Below, in pieces: positions 43,131 to 51,288 of a stretch of DNA of 64,000 nucleotides (position 1 is its first letter; each line of letters starts with the position of its first letter). The position numbers were made by a program, and so were the translations under genes. Below the pieces are notes generated by a model that saw nothing but the letters and a program-made list of their open reading frames with translations, had not been told where the DNA came from and made no database searches. The stretch comes from an uncultured SAR86 cluster bacterium. Its GTDB lineage: Bacteria; Pseudomonadota; Gammaproteobacteria; Magnimaribacterales; TMED112. The stretch spans positions 1-64,000 of the forward strand of contig CACEYZ010000002.1 of assembly GCA_902563885.1 (NCBI GenBank), in the 5' to 3' direction.

Positions 43131-45543
43131 ATTTTTTCTTTAGTGAATTTTTTGAAATAGAAACATTTTTAAAATCTATTGTTAAATCTGCAGGTCCAAA
43201 TAAAATCATAGGTGAAATTGTTTTTGATAGATCTAACCCCTTATCAGTTAGGCACTTTAATGGCACTGAATATCCATCAAAAGACTTAGATTTCATCAGT
43301 AAAGAAGTAACATCAATTGACCCCATACATCCAAATCCACAAGTTGCAGCTAAAAATATAGCTCCTGAAGATTCCACTACCCTAGCATTAAAGTTTAAAA
43401 AACCTGACTGAAAATCCTCAAGTCCAACTACTTCAGTAGTTAGAATATGGAAACTATTTAAGTTTCCATCTGCATTAAAAATAACTCTTAAGGTATCGTC
43501 CTGTTTATCTACATCTATAAAATCTGTCTGCACTACGTCATTTTGAGTTGTATTATTTGTTGAACTCAGTTTAATTTGAGGAGAGTTATTTTCTTGGATG
43601 AAACCTTCAAATGGACTGTTAAATTTTCCTGAAAATATCTCGACTAAATCACCATAATCATCTGATTTCTCGAAACTCTCATCTAGTGAAGCTAATGCTT
43701 TAGGAGATTTATATGTTAATCCATATCCATAATCAAATTCCGCATTGCTAGCAGGATCATAGAAGGCAATGGTAGATTGATTTGGATCACTAGGCCAGCT
43801 AAATGGAAGCTTACCTTGAAAGTCATAATTAACTGAACCATCTTCATTAGCGACAAGAACATCTGTCATTCCTTGAGACTCAGTTCCTGGAAGCCAAGCG
43901 ACAACAAATGCATCGGAGAGATTTATGAATTCATTTGTCCACAAGGGTCTCCCAGTAAAGAAAATAGAGACTACTCTATTTCCATTTTTTTTCAGCCTTT
44001 TTAGGGTATTTAATGTTTTCGAATCTCGATAAAATAAATTCTTTCGGTCACCAATTCCCTCTGCATAAGGTTCTTCTCCGTAAGCAACAATCACTAGGTC
44101 ATAATTCTTATTTAAATCTAAATTAGATAAGGAATTTTTATGAGTTATTTCGAGATTTTCGTACTCTTTTAATGCTTGCAGAAATGTAACAGAACCTGGG
44201 AAGTCACTGTTGGTATTGTTGGCTCCTTGCCAATCTAATGTCCAGCCCCCTGTTTGAATCTTTAATGAATCAGCAGAGTCACCAATAACAAGAATTTTTT
44301 GTTTGTCTTTTATTGGCAAGGCTGCATTATTATTTTTTATTAATACAAGCGATTCTCTAACAGCTCTTCTTGCTATGTCTCTATTCTTTTGAAGCCCTAC
44401 CTCAGAATATTTTGTTTGATTAGGCACCCTCCCCTTAAACATACCTAGCTGCTGCTTTACTGTTAAAATTCTTTTAACAGCATCATCTAATCTTTCTATT
44501 GAGATTTCGCCGCTTTTTACCTGTTTAACTGTATTTTTGTATAATGCTTTCCAGTTTTCTGGAACCATAAACATATCAACTCCAGCATTAAATGATTCAG
44601 GACAACTTCCAGTATTACAGCCAGGTACTTGCTGATGACCATTCCAGTCTCCCACAACGAATCCAGTAAAATTCATTTTTTCTTTCAAAACTTCAGTTAA
44701 AAGATATTCATTTCCATGAACCTTGGAACCATTCCATGAGTTAAAACTAGCCATTACAACCCTTACACAAGAATTTAGAGAAGCAAAATAAGGTTCTCCA
44801 TGAATTACTCTCATGTTCTCTTCATTGGCTCTTGTATCGCCCTGATCAATTCCTAAGTAAGTGCCGCCATCACCTAGGAAATGTTTGGCTGTTCCCAATA
44901 TTTTTGCATCACTCAAAAATTCTTTTTCGGTTCCTTGCAAACCTTCAATAAATGCACTTCCAAGTTTTGATACAAGCACAGGATCCTCAGAATAACCTTC
45001 ATAAGTTCTACCCCATCTAAAATTTTGTGGAATTGTTACTGTAGGGGCAAATGTCCAAAATAACCCTGTTGCAAGAACTTCTTCAGCAACTGCTGCACCA
45101 ATATCTTCAACAAGTTGGGGGTTAGCGGCTGCTCCAATTCCAATATTATGTGGAAAAATTGTTGCCCCAAAAACATTGCTATGGCCATGCACTGCATCTG
45201 TTCCCCATAAGACTGGAATAGATGCACCTGTTTTTTTAGATTCTTCATAAAATTCTTGAGCTAAAGATTTCCATTCTGCTGGAGATGATCTAAGTTTACC
45301 CCTTGGAGAAGTATTTCCACCATTAAGAACTGAACCGATAGGATAATCTCTTAAATCTGATGGTTCAATAAAATCTAAATCTGCCTGAATTACCTGTCCT
45401 ACTTTTTCCTCTATACTCATAGTTTTCATGAGGTTGTTAACAAAAGTTGGATCTGGTAACGGACAAATCTGCTCTCTTTCCCAATTTACTTCTGAATAAA
45501 TCAGCGAGGATAAGATTAATGTAAGGCTAAATACTTTTCTCAT
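43120..45543 (-). CDS. GH3 family beta-glucosidase, exported
   Basis: Exo-acting glucosidase that cuts glucose from beta-glucans. Signal peptide (MRKVFSLTLILSSLIYSEV), TIM-barrel domain with SIEEKVGQVIQADLDF, VLWGTDAVHGHSNVFGATIFPHNIG, GTAKHFLGDGGTYLG and the nucleophile Asp in GFVVGDWNGHQQVPGC; the second domain has NNAALPIKDKQKILVIGDSAD and KLPFSWP. A C-terminal beta-sandwich (~600-808) follows. It resembles ExoP-type 1,3/1,4-beta-glucanases. ATG at 45543 is preferred over TTG at 45552. It overlaps the rraA-like gene tail to tail by 11 bp. Confidence 0.93.
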   Translation of the reverse strand: MRKVFSLTLILSSLIYSEVNWEREQICPLPDPTFVNNLMKTMSIEEKVGQVIQADLDFIEPSDLRDYPIGSVLNGGNTSPRGKLRSSPAEWKSLAQEFYEESKKTGASIPVLWGTDAVHGHSNVFGATIFPHNIGIGAAANPQLVEDIGAAVAEEVLATGLFWTFAPTVTIPQNFRWGRTYEGYSEDPVLVSKLGSAFIEGLQGTEKEFLSDAKILGTAKHFLGDGGTYLGIDQGDTRANEENMRVIHGEPYFASLNSCVRVVMASFNSWNGSKVHGNEYLLTEVLKEKMNFTGFVVGDWNGHQQVPGCNTGSCPESFNAGVDMFMVPENWKALYKNTVKQVKSGEISIERLDDAVKRILTVKQQLGMFKGRVPNQTKYSEVGLQKNRDIARRAVRESLVLIKNNNAALPIKDKQKILVIGDSADSLKIQTGGWTLDWQGANNTNSDFPGSVTFLQALKEYENLEITHKNSLSNLDLNKNYDLVIVAYGEEPYAEGIGDRKNLFYRDSKTLNTLKRLKKNGNRVVSIFFTGRPLWTNEFINLSDAFVVAWLPGTESQGMTDVLVANEDGSVNYDFQGKLPFSWPSDPNQSTIAFYDPASNAEFDYGYGLTYKSPKALASLDESFEKSDDYGDLVEIFSGKFNSPFEGFIQENNSPQIKLSSTNNTTQNDVVQTDFIDVDKQDDTLRVIFNADGNLNSFHILTTEVVGLEDFQSGFLNFNARVVESSGAIFLAATCGFGCMGSIDVTSLLMKSKSFDGYSVPLKCLTDKGLDLSKTISPMILFGPADLTIDFKNVSISKNSLKKKFSC

Positions 45544-45545
45544 TT

Positions 45546-47147
45546 TTACCAATAATAACCATAAATTCCTGACAATATTAATAAGATTGTTACAGAACCA
45601 TAATTGAATAATTTTGAAGTTTTAAAGTCTTCATAAGTAAGTTTAAAAACCTTGGCATTATCTGATTTATCAGAAAGCGCGAAACTTATAAGAAAGGCAA
45701 TACCAAAAGAAATTGCCATTTGATGCATAAATGGCTCAATTAGCGATTGGTCTGTTTGAGCAACATATAACTTCATAAAGACACCAACTATTAATGCCAC
45801 TAAAGAGCCTGCCAAAACTGACTTTGAACTGGATTTCTTAAAAAAGATTGCTGATAGGAATACAAATAAAATTACAGGACTAAATAAGCCCATATATTCT
45901 TGAACATACTGAAATGCAGAATCTAAACTGCCAAGAAAGATAGGCGCAACAATTATAGAAAGGATTAAACCAGACATCCCTGCTAATCTTCCTACATTTA
46001 CTAACTCAGTATCTTTTACTTTAGTGTAGTTTTTATAAATATCCATTGTAAAAATAGTGCTTAAACTATTAGTCAGTGAAGCTAAAGATGAGACAATTGC
46101 AGCAACAAGTGCAGCAAATGTGAGTCCTAAAATTCCATTCGGAAGCAATGAAAGCATTGATGGATAAGCTTTAGATCTATCTCCACCTAAAGATTCAATT
46201 ACATTTCCTTCCAGTGCAACTGCTATTAAACCTGGTAAAACTACAACTATTGGCATAAAAATCTTTAAGAATCCTGCAAACATTAAGCCTTTCTGTGCTT
46301 CATCTAAACTTTTTCCTCCTAAGGCTCTTTGAGTGATGTACTGATTTGTTCCCCAATAATAAAAATGTGCGATCCACATTCCTCCAATAAGAACCCAAAT
46401 GCCTGGCAGCTTAACATAATTTCCATAAGCAACAGGATCGGTTTCTTTATCAACATAAGGCAGAATTGCATCAAACTTTTCAGGAAAATTACTTTGTAAT
46501 ATCGCAAAACCTTCAATTACTCCATTGCCATCTGATAAAGCATTAAGACCTACGTACGATACAAAAAGACCTGCAAAAATCAGTAAACATACCTGAATAA
46601 CATCAGTAAATGCTACTGCTTTTAATCCTCCATATAGTGAATATGCTAAAGATAAGCCGCCTAGAAGGATCATTGAAAGAATAAGATCAAGTCCAGTTAG
46701 ATTATTAACCGCTTTTGCACCAAGCCATAAAATAGTGGGAAGAATGACCATTACATACATTATTAACATTAATGTAGCCAATAATGTACTGACATTCTTA
46801 TCATATCTTTGAGATAAAAGCTGAGGCATTGTAAATACTTTCTGTTTTAAATAAACAGGCAATAAGAATTTTCCTACAACAATCAATGCTACTGCAGCTG
46901 TCCATTCATATGTTGCAATAGCAATTCCCATAGCATAGGCATCACCATTCATTCCAATAATTTGATCTGCAGCTATGTTTGCTGCTATGAGCGAAGTTCC
47001 AATAGCCCACCAAGGCAAAGATCTTCCTGCAAGAAAATACTCCTCTGCCGTCTTTTTTTCGCCCTTTTTTGAAAGAGATACATACGTTGCAATTGCAATT
47101 AGAACAACTGCATAAATTCCTACTATTAAATAATCTAAACTATTCAT
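45546..47147 (-). CDS. Sodium/solute symporter, SGLT-like (SSS family)
   Basis: Na+-coupled sugar importer with ~14 helices. LAGRSLPWWAIGTSLIAANIAADQIIGMNGDAYAMGIAIATYEW is the SGLT-type first-repeat segment, with PVYLKQKVFTMPQLLSQRYD, GGLSLAYSLYGGLKAVAFTDVIQ and AALVAAIVSSLASLTNSLSTIFTMDIYK containing the Na+ site Ser/Thr. The ATG at 47147 has a perfect SD (AGGAGG, then TTTC) inside the end of the glucokinase gene. Glucose or a glucose oligomer is the likely substrate, given glk just upstream. Confidence 0.92.
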   Translation of the reverse strand: MNSLDYLIVGIYAVVLIAIATYVSLSKKGEKKTAEEYFLAGRSLPWWAIGTSLIAANIAADQIIGMNGDAYAMGIAIATYEWTAAVALIVVGKFLLPVYLKQKVFTMPQLLSQRYDKNVSTLLATLMLIMYVMVILPTILWLGAKAVNNLTGLDLILSMILLGGLSLAYSLYGGLKAVAFTDVIQVCLLIFAGLFVSYVGLNALSDGNGVIEGFAILQSNFPEKFDAILPYVDKETDPVAYGNYVKLPGIWVLIGGMWIAHFYYWGTNQYITQRALGGKSLDEAQKGLMFAGFLKIFMPIVVVLPGLIAVALEGNVIESLGGDRSKAYPSMLSLLPNGILGLTFAALVAAIVSSLASLTNSLSTIFTMDIYKNYTKVKDTELVNVGRLAGMSGLILSIIVAPIFLGSLDSAFQYVQEYMGLFSPVILFVFLSAIFFKKSSSKSVLAGSLVALIVGVFMKLYVAQTDQSLIEPFMHQMAISFGIAFLISFALSDKSDNAKVFKLTYEDFKTSKLFNYGSVTILLILSGIYGYYW

Positions 47148-48069
47148 GAAACCTCCTAACAATTGAATAATTCAAGTTTCCATACAATGGAGTGTGTTCT
47201 TTTGTAATTAAATTTATAGAAGTATTTTCAAGTATTTTTTTATGTTCATTTGAAGGATGAAATGTATAGGAAGCATTCATTTTATCATCAAGGTTAAGGC
47301 CTATTATGCTTCTCATCAAGCTTCCTGCAAGATAAATACCTCCATATGCCAAAAATGTTAAAGTGAGATCAGATAAAATTTTGCCAAGTGCTTCATTAAA
47401 TTTTTCCAAAATAAAATTTGCGTGAGGATTATTTCCATATGATTGAACAATTTCTTCAGATGAAGCCTGTTGGTTTGTTTTGGAATAATATATTTTCTCT
47501 AAACCTTTGCCTGATATGAAACTTTCAAGAACTGAAAAATCATTACCCTTATTAATTTCAAAAAGATTAAATAGATAATCATTATAAAGTCTTGTGTTGC
47601 CAAGCTCTGTTGCAGATACAACAGGATGTCCTTTTATATATCTAAGTACAGAAAAGCCAAGTCCTGTACCTGGACCAATTGCTAAACAAGTTTTTTCTGG
47701 ATTATTTATACCTTTTTTTACAGTTTTAAAATCTTCATCTTGTAAAAGTGGCAGACAATATCCAATTGATTCCCAATCATTGAGCAAATAGAAATTATCT
47801 GTTTTTGTATTTTTTTTAAGCTCTATTTCGTCAAGCACCAAATTTCTATTTGTCATGGTAATTTTATTTTCTCTTTTAGGACCTGCAACAGACATTACTA
47901 TTTCAGATGTATTGGAACCTTCAACTATTTCTTGAATTATCTTATGGAGTTCTTCGTTAGCATGTATTTTTTGTTTTGAAATTTTTAGAACGGATTTTTG
48001 ATCCTTATTACCATAACCTACTCTTAGATTAGTTCCACCAAGGTCTAGCAATAAGATATCATCAGTCAA
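47140..48069 (-). CDS. glk: Glucokinase
   Basis: Phosphorylates glucose with ATP. N-terminal phosphate motif LLLDLGGTNLRVGYG, MSVAGPKREN, LLNDWESIGYCLP with the Asp base, AIGPGTGLGFSVL, ESFISGKGLEKIY and LAYGGIYLAGSL. The fold and order fit bacterial Glk (309 aa). The start codon is TTG at 48069, backed by an SD (GGGAG, then 7 nt), as no ATG is in frame there. It is first in the glk-symporter-GH3 operon; a minus-strand TATAAT lies upstream. Confidence 0.9.
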   Translation of the reverse strand: MTDDILLLDLGGTNLRVGYGNKDQKSVLKISKQKIHANEELHKIIQEIVEGSNTSEIVMSVAGPKRENKITMTNRNLVLDEIELKKNTKTDNFYLLNDWESIGYCLPLLQDEDFKTVKKGINNPEKTCLAIGPGTGLGFSVLRYIKGHPVVSATELGNTRLYNDYLFNLFEINKGNDFSVLESFISGKGLEKIYYSKTNQQASSEEIVQSYGNNPHANFILEKFNEALGKILSDLTLTFLAYGGIYLAGSLMRSIIGLNLDDKMNASYTFHPSNEHKKILENTSINLITKEHTPLYGNLNYSIVRRFHE

Positions 48070-48181
48070 AATTTTACTCCCAAGAAATATTAGAAATTAT
48101 ATAAAAAAAACTAATTGCATAATAGAAAACTTAGAACAAACTATCCAGCGTCTTAAGTATAATGGGTTTAGTAAATAAAAT

Positions 48182-49522
48182 ATGGATTGGAAAAATAAAG
48201 TCATATATCAAATTTATCCTCGAAGCTTCGTGGATTCATCAGGCAGTGGAACAGGTGACTTAAACGGGATTAAAGGTAAGGTCGATTATATAAAAAACCT
48301 TGGTGTAGATTATGTTTGGATTTCTCCATTCTTTGAATCTCCTCAAAAGGACTTTGGATATGATGTTTCAAATTATAGAAAGGTTGATAAATTATTTGGC
48401 AATAATGATGACTTTAAAAATCTTGTCGAACTATTTCATGAAAATGATATTAGAGTAATTATTGATTTAGTTCTTAGTCATACCTCAGATGAACATAAGT
48501 GGTTCAAAGAGAGCTCAAAGAAGGTAATAAATGAATATACCGACTGGTACGTCTGGGCTGATGGCGAAAAAAATAAACCTCCAAATAATTGGCTTTCAGT
48601 TTTTGGTGGAAGTTCTTGGAAATGGGATCAAAAAAAAGAACAATTTTATCTCCATAACTTTTTAGAATCGCAACCAGATCTAAATTTCCATAATGTTGCC
48701 GTACAAAATCAGATGCTAAATGAAATACAGTTTTGGTTAGATTTTGGAATTGATGGATTTAGATTTGATGTCATAAATTTTTTATTTCACGACAAGGATC
48801 TAAGAAATAATCCATATAAAAATGCATCTGAAGTTAGGCCACTAGGCTTCAATAAAGATAATCCATATGGCTTACAACATCACAAATTTGATAACACTCA
48901 AATAGATACACTTATTTATTTAGAAAAAATAAGGAAACTTTTAGATAAATATAATGCGATTTCAATAGGGGAAATTGTTTCTGATAATCCTCTTAAAACA
49001 ATCGCAGATTATACAAATAATCAAAGACTTCATATGGCCTATTGTTTTGAATTTCTCTCTGATGATTTCAATTTTGAAACAGTAGATGAAATTGTAAATA
49101 ATTTTTTTGACCAGAACCCGGATTCATGGCCTTGTTGGGCATTTAGCAATCACGATGCAACTCGTATCGCTTCTAGGGTAAATAAATCTCCAAAAGAAAT
49201 TATGGGGAAACTTTTATCACTAAGAGGCAATATATGTATTTATCAAGGAGAAGAGCTAGGTTTAAGAAACTCAATACTCGAAAAAAAGGATATCAGAGAT
49301 CCATTTGGGCTAAATTTTTGGCCAAAGTTTAAAGGAAGAGATGGTTGCAGAACTCCGCTGCCATGGAATTCTAAACAAAAAAATTATGGCTTCTCTAGTG
49401 GAAGCCCTTGGCTACCATGTGATAAAAAATTTGAAAAACTATCGGTAGATATTCAAGAGAATGATAAAAACTCTATGCTGAACTTTACAAGAGAGAAAAT
49501 TAGTCAACGGAAAATTAATTAG
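48182..49522 (+). CDS. GH13 family alpha-glucosidase, C-terminally short
   Basis: Hydrolyses alpha-glucosides in the cytoplasm. GH13 conserved regions are seen: VIIDLVLSHTSDEH, GFRFDVINF (nucleophile Asp), SIGEI (acid/base Glu), FSNHDATRI (third Asp), and YQGEELGL, RDGCRTPLPW. These match the oligo-1,6-/alpha-glucosidase (GH13_23-like) group. It ends at 446 aa, just after NFTREKISQRKIN, where family members go on for ~90 more residues of the C-terminal beta-domain. All catalytic residues remain. Divergent from glk; TATAAT (48158-48163) lies 18 nt before the ATG, with no SD. Confidence 0.88.
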   Translation: MDWKNKVIYQIYPRSFVDSSGSGTGDLNGIKGKVDYIKNLGVDYVWISPFFESPQKDFGYDVSNYRKVDKLFGNNDDFKNLVELFHENDIRVIIDLVLSHTSDEHKWFKESSKKVINEYTDWYVWADGEKNKPPNNWLSVFGGSSWKWDQKKEQFYLHNFLESQPDLNFHNVAVQNQMLNEIQFWLDFGIDGFRFDVINFLFHDKDLRNNPYKNASEVRPLGFNKDNPYGLQHHKFDNTQIDTLIYLEKIRKLLDKYNAISIGEIVSDNPLKTIADYTNNQRLHMAYCFEFLSDDFNFETVDEIVNNFFDQNPDSWPCWAFSNHDATRIASRVNKSPKEIMGKLLSLRGNICIYQGEELGLRNSILEKKDIRDPFGLNFWPKFKGRDGCRTPLPWNSKQKNYGFSSGSPWLPCDKKFEKLSVDIQENDKNSMLNFTREKISQRKIN

Positions 49523-49728
49523 TATCGTCACCTGATTCCAGAATATAAGTTGGGCCAGTTATTCTGATTTATTGTCAGGTAACGATATTTTTATAATAGT
49601 TTTTTTTTGCCAAAATGTTAAATAATGCGACATTATTTTTAGTAAAATCCGTAAAATCATTTTTTTTACAGTATATTTGCCTATTTTGTAAATAAAATTT
49701 TGATTTTTGAATTGTATATAATACGCGT
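49523..49728. other. Gene-free region with several inverted and tandem repeats
   Basis: This 206-bp gap has no ORF and no clear remnant of the missing GH13 C-terminus in any frame. It holds CAGAATA/TATTCTG arms nested inside ACCTGA/TCAGGT arms (about 49534-49580), a perfect AAATAATG-CGA-CATTATTT palindrome (49620-49638), and two tandem GTAAAATC copies (49642-49658). It ends with the leaderless promoter of the thioesterase gene. A small RNA or operator set is possible; nothing decides it. Confidence 0.45.
49717..49722 (+). promoter_or_regulatory. -10 of thioesterase gene
   Basis: TATAAT followed by ACGCGT (6 nt) and then the ATG at 49729. There is no SD and no clear -35. It fits the six-nucleotide leaderless pattern. 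Confidence 0.65.
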
Positions 49729-50148
49729 ATGGCTATTTGGTTTAAAAACTACACTTTAGAAGATATTAAAATTCCGCCAATAGGTATTGATGAAAAACTT
49801 GGCATAGAGATTGTAGAAATAGGTTCAGATTATATTATTTGCAAAATGCCAGTAGACGAAAGAACAAAACAGCCTATGGGATTACTGCATGGTGGAGCTT
49901 CTTGTGTTCTTGCAGAGAGTACAGCAAGTATTGCAGCATTCCTAGTCATAGATCCCAAGAAAAAATCTGTTGTTGGATTAAATTTATTAGCCAATCATTT
50001 AAAAAGTGCAAGAAATGGTTTTGTATATGCAACTGCAAAGCCAAAACACATTGGGAAAAGTACGTCTGTTTGGGATGTGCAAATTACTAATGAAGAAGAC
50101 CAACCGATTTCATCAATTAGTTTCACTGCTATGCATAAGGATATTTGA
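49729..50148 (+). CDS. Hotdog-fold acyl-CoA thioesterase (MenI/PaaI-like)
   Basis: A 139-aa thioesterase closest to YdiI (MenI) and EntH. MPVDERTKQPMGLLHGGASCVLAESTASIAAFLV carries the HGG motif and catalytic Glu, followed by VVGLNLLANHLKSARNGFV and IGKSTSVWDVQI. The substrate could be 1,4-dihydroxy-2-naphthoyl-CoA or a generic aryl/acyl-CoA; no menaquinone gene is near, so a general housekeeping role is as likely. The SGNH-hydrolase ATG begins 2 nt after its stop. Confidence 0.9.
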   Translation: MAIWFKNYTLEDIKIPPIGIDEKLGIEIVEIGSDYIICKMPVDERTKQPMGLLHGGASCVLAESTASIAAFLVIDPKKKSVVGLNLLANHLKSARNGFVYATAKPKHIGKSTSVWDVQITNEEDQPISSISFTAMHKDI

Positions 50149-50149
50149 T

Positions 50150-50881
50150 ATGAACAAACTTAATATTTTTATTTTGTTATTTTTTTCAATGATAGGGTTT
50201 TGTGAATATCCAAAATCAATATTATTTATCGGTAATAGCTATCTTTACTATAACGACAGCATGCATAACCATGTTGAAGAATTAATGGAAGATTTCTATA
50301 AAGGCCAAGAAATAGTTACTAAAAGTGCTACTATTGGTGGGTCTCGACTTGAAAATCATAATATTGATCACCTGCTGAAGCCTAAAAATTTACAACGAAA
50401 AGAGCAAGTGGATATGGTAATTATGCAAGGAGGAAGTGGAGAAGTTATAGATAAGGCCTCTAGAAAAAAATTCATAAAAACTGCAGTGAAATACAGCAAA
50501 AAAGCAAGGAAACAAGGAGTTATGCCAGCATTATTTATGACCCATGCCTATACAGAAACTGATGATAGATATGAACCCAATCTTATTGAAAAGATAAAGA
50601 TGACATATTTTGAAGCAGGTAGACAAAGTAAAGCATTAGTTATTCCTGTTGGAATCGCCTATGAAAATGCATACTCAAAAAGACCAGATATAAAATTGCA
50701 TCACCCTGATGGCTCTCACCCTGGAATGTTAGGTACATATCTTGGAGCTTGTGTGATTTTTGCCTTTATAACAAGCCAATCACCTATTGGTCTCGATTAC
50801 AACTATCTAAATCGTGTCTCTAATAAGGACAAATTATTTTTACAGGAAATCGCCTGGCAAACTTATCTTGAATTTAATTAA
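50150..50881 (+). CDS. SGNH/GDSL-family hydrolase, exported
   Basis: Secreted esterase-like hydrolase. Signal peptide (MNKLNIFILLFFSMIGFCEY), block I FIGNSYLYYND with the nucleophile Ser, a Gly/Asn block around VIMQGGSGEV, and block V DGSHPGMLGTYLGACVIF with the catalytic Asp and His. The 5' frame extends to 50006 but the ATG at 50150 gives the signal peptide and directly follows the thioesterase stop. Likely an acetyl-esterase or lipase-type activity; substrate unknown. Confidence 0.82.
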   Translation: MNKLNIFILLFFSMIGFCEYPKSILFIGNSYLYYNDSMHNHVEELMEDFYKGQEIVTKSATIGGSRLENHNIDHLLKPKNLQRKEQVDMVIMQGGSGEVIDKASRKKFIKTAVKYSKKARKQGVMPALFMTHAYTETDDRYEPNLIEKIKMTYFEAGRQSKALVIPVGIAYENAYSKRPDIKLHHPDGSHPGMLGTYLGACVIFAFITSQSPIGLDYNYLNRVSNKDKLFLQEIAWQTYLEFN

Positions 50882-50895
50882 AGTGCTAATAGAAT
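50868..50895 (+). promoter_or_regulatory. Promoter of DUF2061-like gene
   Basis: TTGAAT (50868-50873), a 16-bp spacer and TAGAAT (50890-50895), with AACAAC (6 nt) to the ATG at 50902. It lies inside the end of the SGNH gene and the short gap after it. No SD. It fits the leaderless pattern. Confidence 0.55.
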
Positions 50896-50901
50896 AACAA
50901 C

Positions 50902-51132
50902 ATGACTGAATTAATTGTAAGCATAGGAAAAAGAATAAGTAAGGCTGACAGCTTCATGCTAACAGTTGTCTATACAATCGGTCATATTTTTATAGCAACC
51001 CTTTGTGTTTACTTTATTACTGGAGCTCCGCTTAATCTTGCAGCAGCTGATGCTTTTATTGAACCTTTAATAAATGCAGGATGGTTCTATTTTCTGCATT
51101 CATCTTGGAAAAGATTCAACAAGAAAAGTTAA
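50902..51132 (+). CDS. DUF2061-like small membrane protein
   Basis: A 76-aa protein with two hydrophobic stretches. KADSFMLTVVYTIGHIFIATLCVYFITGAPLNLAAADAFIEPLINAGWFYFLHSSWKRF matches the layout of DUF2061 proteins (TG-x-A motif in the loop, terminal H...W). The function of the family is not known. It lies between the SGNH gene and the minus-strand tRNA-Ala. Confidence 0.65.
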   Translation: MTELIVSIGKRISKADSFMLTVVYTIGHIFIATLCVYFITGAPLNLAAADAFIEPLINAGWFYFLHSSWKRFNKKS

Positions 51133-51133
51133 T

Positions 51134-51209
51134 TGGTGGAGCCAAGGGGGATCGAACCCCTGACCTCAACGCTGCCAGCGTCGCGCTCTCCCAGCTGAGC
51201 TATGGCCCC
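51134..51209 (-). tRNA. tRNA-Ala (anticodon GGC)
   Basis: A 76-nt cloverleaf on the minus strand. Acceptor GGGGCCA/TGGCTCC with the G-U pair at the third position that marks tRNA-Ala, anticodon loop CTGGCAG giving GGC, T-loop TTCGATC and an encoded CCA. It is solitary, with no rRNA genes near. Confidence 0.94.
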
Positions 51210-51288
51210 TTAATAAAGTTGTAAATTGTATCTTATTTCTTGTAAAATGATATTAAATTTGAGGATAAATAGTTTTCTAGGGGGTCCA

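Noticed and set aside
49642-49658. Tandem GTAAAATC as part of a CRISPR or satellite array
   Set aside because: There are only two copies of 8 bp with a 1-bp gap; no array, spacer or cas gene exists in the window.
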